7,226 nucleotides of DNA from an uncultured Tabrizicola sp. (lineage in GTDB: Bacteria > Pseudomonadota > Alphaproteobacteria > Rhodobacterales > Rhodobacteraceae), in NCBI GenBank assembly GCA_937858255.1, contig CALLZQ010000234.1, positions 1-7,226 of the forward strand. Reading direction: 5' to 3'. Under the pieces are notes generated by a model, which saw nothing but the letters and a program-made list of their open reading frames with translations, did not search any database and was not told where the DNA came from. The position numbers were made by a program, and so were the translations under genes. This document shows, in pieces, positions 5,374 through 7,226 of this stretch; the stretch's first letter is position 1; the number at the start of each line of letters is the position of its first letter.

Positions 5374-5499
5374 TTAGTTGAACCAGTTCGAGACCCGGTT
5401 CGCCCCGCCAGAGATGTCGCGGCCGACCCCGTCCACCGTCGCACAGGCCGAAAGCAGCGTCGCAAGCGAAAGCGTCGCCAGCAGAATGTAATGTCGCAT
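5374..5499 (-). CDS. Entericidin-like small lipoprotein
   Basis: The 41-residue protein MRHYILLATLSLATLLSACA... has a short basic start, a hydrophobic core and a lipobox L-S-A-C with the lipidated cysteine at C19. The mature peptide is about 23 residues, ATVDGVGRDISGGANRVSNW followed by FN, typical of the entericidin (EcnA/EcnB) family in alphaproteobacteria. After signal peptidase II cleavage it would sit in the inner or outer membrane. In E. coli the pair acts as an antidote/toxin linked to stationary-phase lysis, but the role of alphaproteobacterial homologues is not established. The ATG at 5497-5499 has TGAGGA just upstream. It follows the peptide-binding-protein gene by 13 bases, so it is probably co-transcribed. 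A longer frame through this region exists, but the lipobox signal places the start here. Confidence 0.8.
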   Translation of the reverse strand: MRHYILLATLSLATLLSACATVDGVGRDISGGANRVSNWFN

Positions 5500-5512
5500 C
5501 GTCCTCAGATCC

Positions 5513-7226
5513 TTACTGCTCGTACCACCAGACGTCAGGCTGAAAGCCCAGCCAGTCGCCATAGAGGGGCAGGCGCTCGGGGTATTTGAGTTCCTTGCGA
5601 TGCGCCAGCCGTGAGACATCAGAATACCACATCGGCACGACATATCTACCCGCCGTAAGGATACGGTCCAGCGCCTGTGTCGCGGCGACAAATTCGGCCT
5701 GATCGGGGGCGGAAAGCATCGCCTTGATCATCGCCTCGGCGGCAGGAGAGTTGATGCCCATCCAGTTGCGCGTGCCCGGTTCGGTCACACCCGCCGACCC
5801 CCAATAGAGCATCTGCTCATTGCCCGGCGACAACGACAGGCTGCGGATGTAATGGGTCATGTCAAAGGTGTAATTGTTGGTACGTTCCTTGTATTGGGCG
5901 TCATCCACCGTCTGCACCTTGGCGTCGATTCCGAGGCGTTTCAGCCCCTCGACATAGATATCGGCGGCCGAGATCATGTCATTGGCGCCATTCACCAACA
6001 GGATCTCAAAGGCAAAAGGTTCGCCCGCCGCATTCTTCAGCACGCCCTCCTGCACGGTCCAGCCGGCCTCTTCCAGCAGCGCGGTTGCCGCGCGCAGGTT
6101 CTTGCGGTTGGCCACCGTGCCATCTCCCTGCGGCACGGCATAGCCCTCGATCGTGCCCGGCACCAGTTCGGCGCGGAAGGGTTCGAGCAGTTCCGCAACC
6201 CGCCCCTCGGCCGGGGTGCCGGGGGTAAAGCCAAGCGGCGAATTGCCGAAATAGGACGGAATGCGGGGATTGGCGCCGCCATTCAGCGTCTGGTTCACGA
6301 TCTCGAAGTTGAAGGCGAGGATCATCGCCTCTCGCACCCGCCAGTCCTGGAACAGCGGTTTGCGGGTGTTCATCACGAACCCTTCGATGCCTGAGGGGCG
6401 CTGATGCGGGATGACTGATTTCACCACCTCGCCCGAGGTGACTTCGGCCCAGTCGTAGACGCTGTCCCATTTCGCGGGGTTGGTCTCACGCCAACTGGTG
6501 ATCACGCCGCCCTTGAACGCCTCGAACACCACGCCGCCATCGCCGAAGTACTCATAGCGCACCTCGTCGAGGTTATGCTGGCCGCGATTGAAGGGCAGGT
6601 CCTTGCCCCACCAGTCAGGATTCTTGCGGTAGCTGACGTATTTGCCGGCCTCGAACTTGTCGACGACATAGGGGCCCGAGCCGATGGGGATTTCCAACGT
6701 CGATTCGTCAAAGGCTTTGCCGTCCCACTGCGCCTTTTTCAGGATCGGACGCAGGCCGAGGATCAGCGGCAATTCGCGGTCCTCGGTGTTGAAGGTAAAG
6801 CGGACGCTGCGCGGGCCGGTCTGCTCCATCGCGCCGATCTTCTTCCACGCACCGGCATAGCGGGGGTTGCCCTTGGTCCCCAACGTCTCGAACGACCACA
6901 TCACATCCTCGACCGTGACCGGACTGCCATCCGAGAATCGCGCCGCCTCACGCAGGGTGAATTCGACGTAGGTGCGGCCCGGATCGGTCATGATCGATTC
7001 GGCCAAAAGGCCGTAAAGGGCAAAGGGTTCGTCGTAATTCCGGCCCATCAGCGTCTCGACCGTCATTGCAGACAGGCCAGCGGGCGCGCGGCCCTTGAGG
7101 ATGAAGGGGTTCATCGAATCAAAGCTGCCGGATTCGCCGAAAACGATCCGCCCGCCCTTGGGCGCATCCGGGTTCACCTGTGGCAGCGACACAAAATCCG
7201 GGGGCAGGGCGGGTTCGCCATACATA
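5513..7226 (-). CDS. Peptide ABC transporter substrate-binding protein (SBP family 5, YejA-like), N-terminus outside window
   Basis: About 570 residues are visible, ending at TAA 5513-5515. The family-5 solute-binding fold is clear: NPDAPKGG at 18-25 and FDSMNPFILKG at 35-45 (typical of the YejA/microcin-C-uptake branch), DEPFALYGLLAES at 65-77, FSDGSPVTVEDVMWSFE at 97-113 (the family signature region), GSGPYVVDKFEAGKYV at 182-197 with RNP-like RKNPDWWG, and C-terminal GDWLGFQPDVWWYEQ. The ATG at 7225 is almost certainly internal: the family starts with a signal peptide, and MYGEPALPPDF is the usual mature beginning. It would bind oligopeptides or peptide-like compounds in the periplasm and deliver them to an inner-membrane ABC permease. 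The permease genes are not downstream, where an entericidin-like gene follows, so they must lie beyond the window edge or elsewhere. Frame and motifs show no lesion. Confidence 0.9.
   Translation of the reverse strand, partial: MYGEPALPPDFVSLPQVNPDAPKGGRIVFGESGSFDSMNPFILKGRAPAGLSAMTVETLMGRNYDEPFALYGLLAESIMTDPGRTYVEFTLREAARFSDGSPVTVEDVMWSFETLGTKGNPRYAGAWKKIGAMEQTGPRSVRFTFNTEDRELPLILGLRPILKKAQWDGKAFDESTLEIPIGSGPYVVDKFEAGKYVSYRKNPDWWGKDLPFNRGQHNLDEVRYEYFGDGGVVFEAFKGGVITSWRETNPAKWDSVYDWAEVTSGEVVKSVIPHQRPSGIEGFVMNTRKPLFQDWRVREAMILAFNFEIVNQTLNGGANPRIPSYFGNSPLGFTPGTPAEGRVAELLEPFRAELVPGTIEGYAVPQGDGTVANRKNLRAATALLEEAGWTVQEGVLKNAAGEPFAFEILLVNGANDMISAADIYVEGLKRLGIDAKVQTVDDAQYKERTNNYTFDMTHYIRSLSLSPGNEQMLYWGSAGVTEPGTRNWMGINSPAAEAMIKAMLSAPDQAEFVAATQALDRILTAGRYVVPMWYSDVSRLAHRKELKYPERLPLYGDWLGFQPDVWWYEQ

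Noticed and set aside
5852..6394. 180-codon plus-strand frame
   Set aside because: It is fully antisense to the intact peptide-binding protein and His/Arg/Gly-rich, without recognisable motifs.
1..7226. Mobile elements, CRISPR arrays, tRNA or rRNA genes, riboswitches
   Set aside because: No transposase or integrase motif, terminal repeat, spaced repeat array, cloverleaf or conserved RNA was seen on either strand by eye; an Infernal/tRNAscan run could confirm this.

Overview
The window is high-GC DNA with strong G/C preference at third codon positions. Its gene content resembles a Rhodobacteraceae/Paracoccaceae alphaproteobacterium (Paracoccus- or Rhodobacter-like). This placement is inferred from protein style and codon use, not from a marker gene. 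No rRNA, tRNA, CRISPR array, insertion sequence or integrase is visible.

Left part (1-2100). The window opens inside a peroxiredoxin-like thiol protein (minus strand, C-terminus outside). An AraC-type regulator is divergent from it on the plus strand. The regulator reads as two pieces in different frames with a short sensor domain, and its usual C-terminal end is replaced by a proline-rich tail. It runs tail-to-tail into a Bcr/CflA-type MFS exporter (minus strand) that seems to lack motif A, TM3 and part of TM4 through an in-frame deletion, and also lacks a normal C-terminus. These lesions make this the eroded part of the window.

Middle (2097-4966). A minus-strand unit carries an AMP-forming acyl-CoA synthetase of the benzoate-CoA-ligase-like group. 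Its stop overlaps by ATGA the start of a cytoplasmic DsbA/FrnE-like thiol oxidoreductase, and the MFS gene follows 72 bp later. Divergent from the ligase is an XRE-cupin regulator, the natural candidate to control this unit. Neither divergent gene has a well-placed Shine-Dalgarno sequence, and both could use one shared palindromic TTGCAA element. A near-identical inverted repeat (CTATCCC...GGGATG) lies at the ligase start and again just past the regulator, in front of a good promoter-like sequence for a small cysteine-rich protein of unknown function (5085-5309).

Right part (5305-7226). Two hairpins separate that small gene from a convergent minus-strand pair: a YejA-type peptide-binding protein (SBP family 5, N-terminus outside the window), then 13 bp later a 41-residue entericidin-like lipoprotein.

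The most coherent functional proposal is that an XRE-cupin regulator senses a small carboxylic acid or its product. It would control a CoA ligase, a thiol oxidoreductase, a now damaged exporter and perhaps the small cysteine-rich protein. The substrate cannot be read from the sequence.
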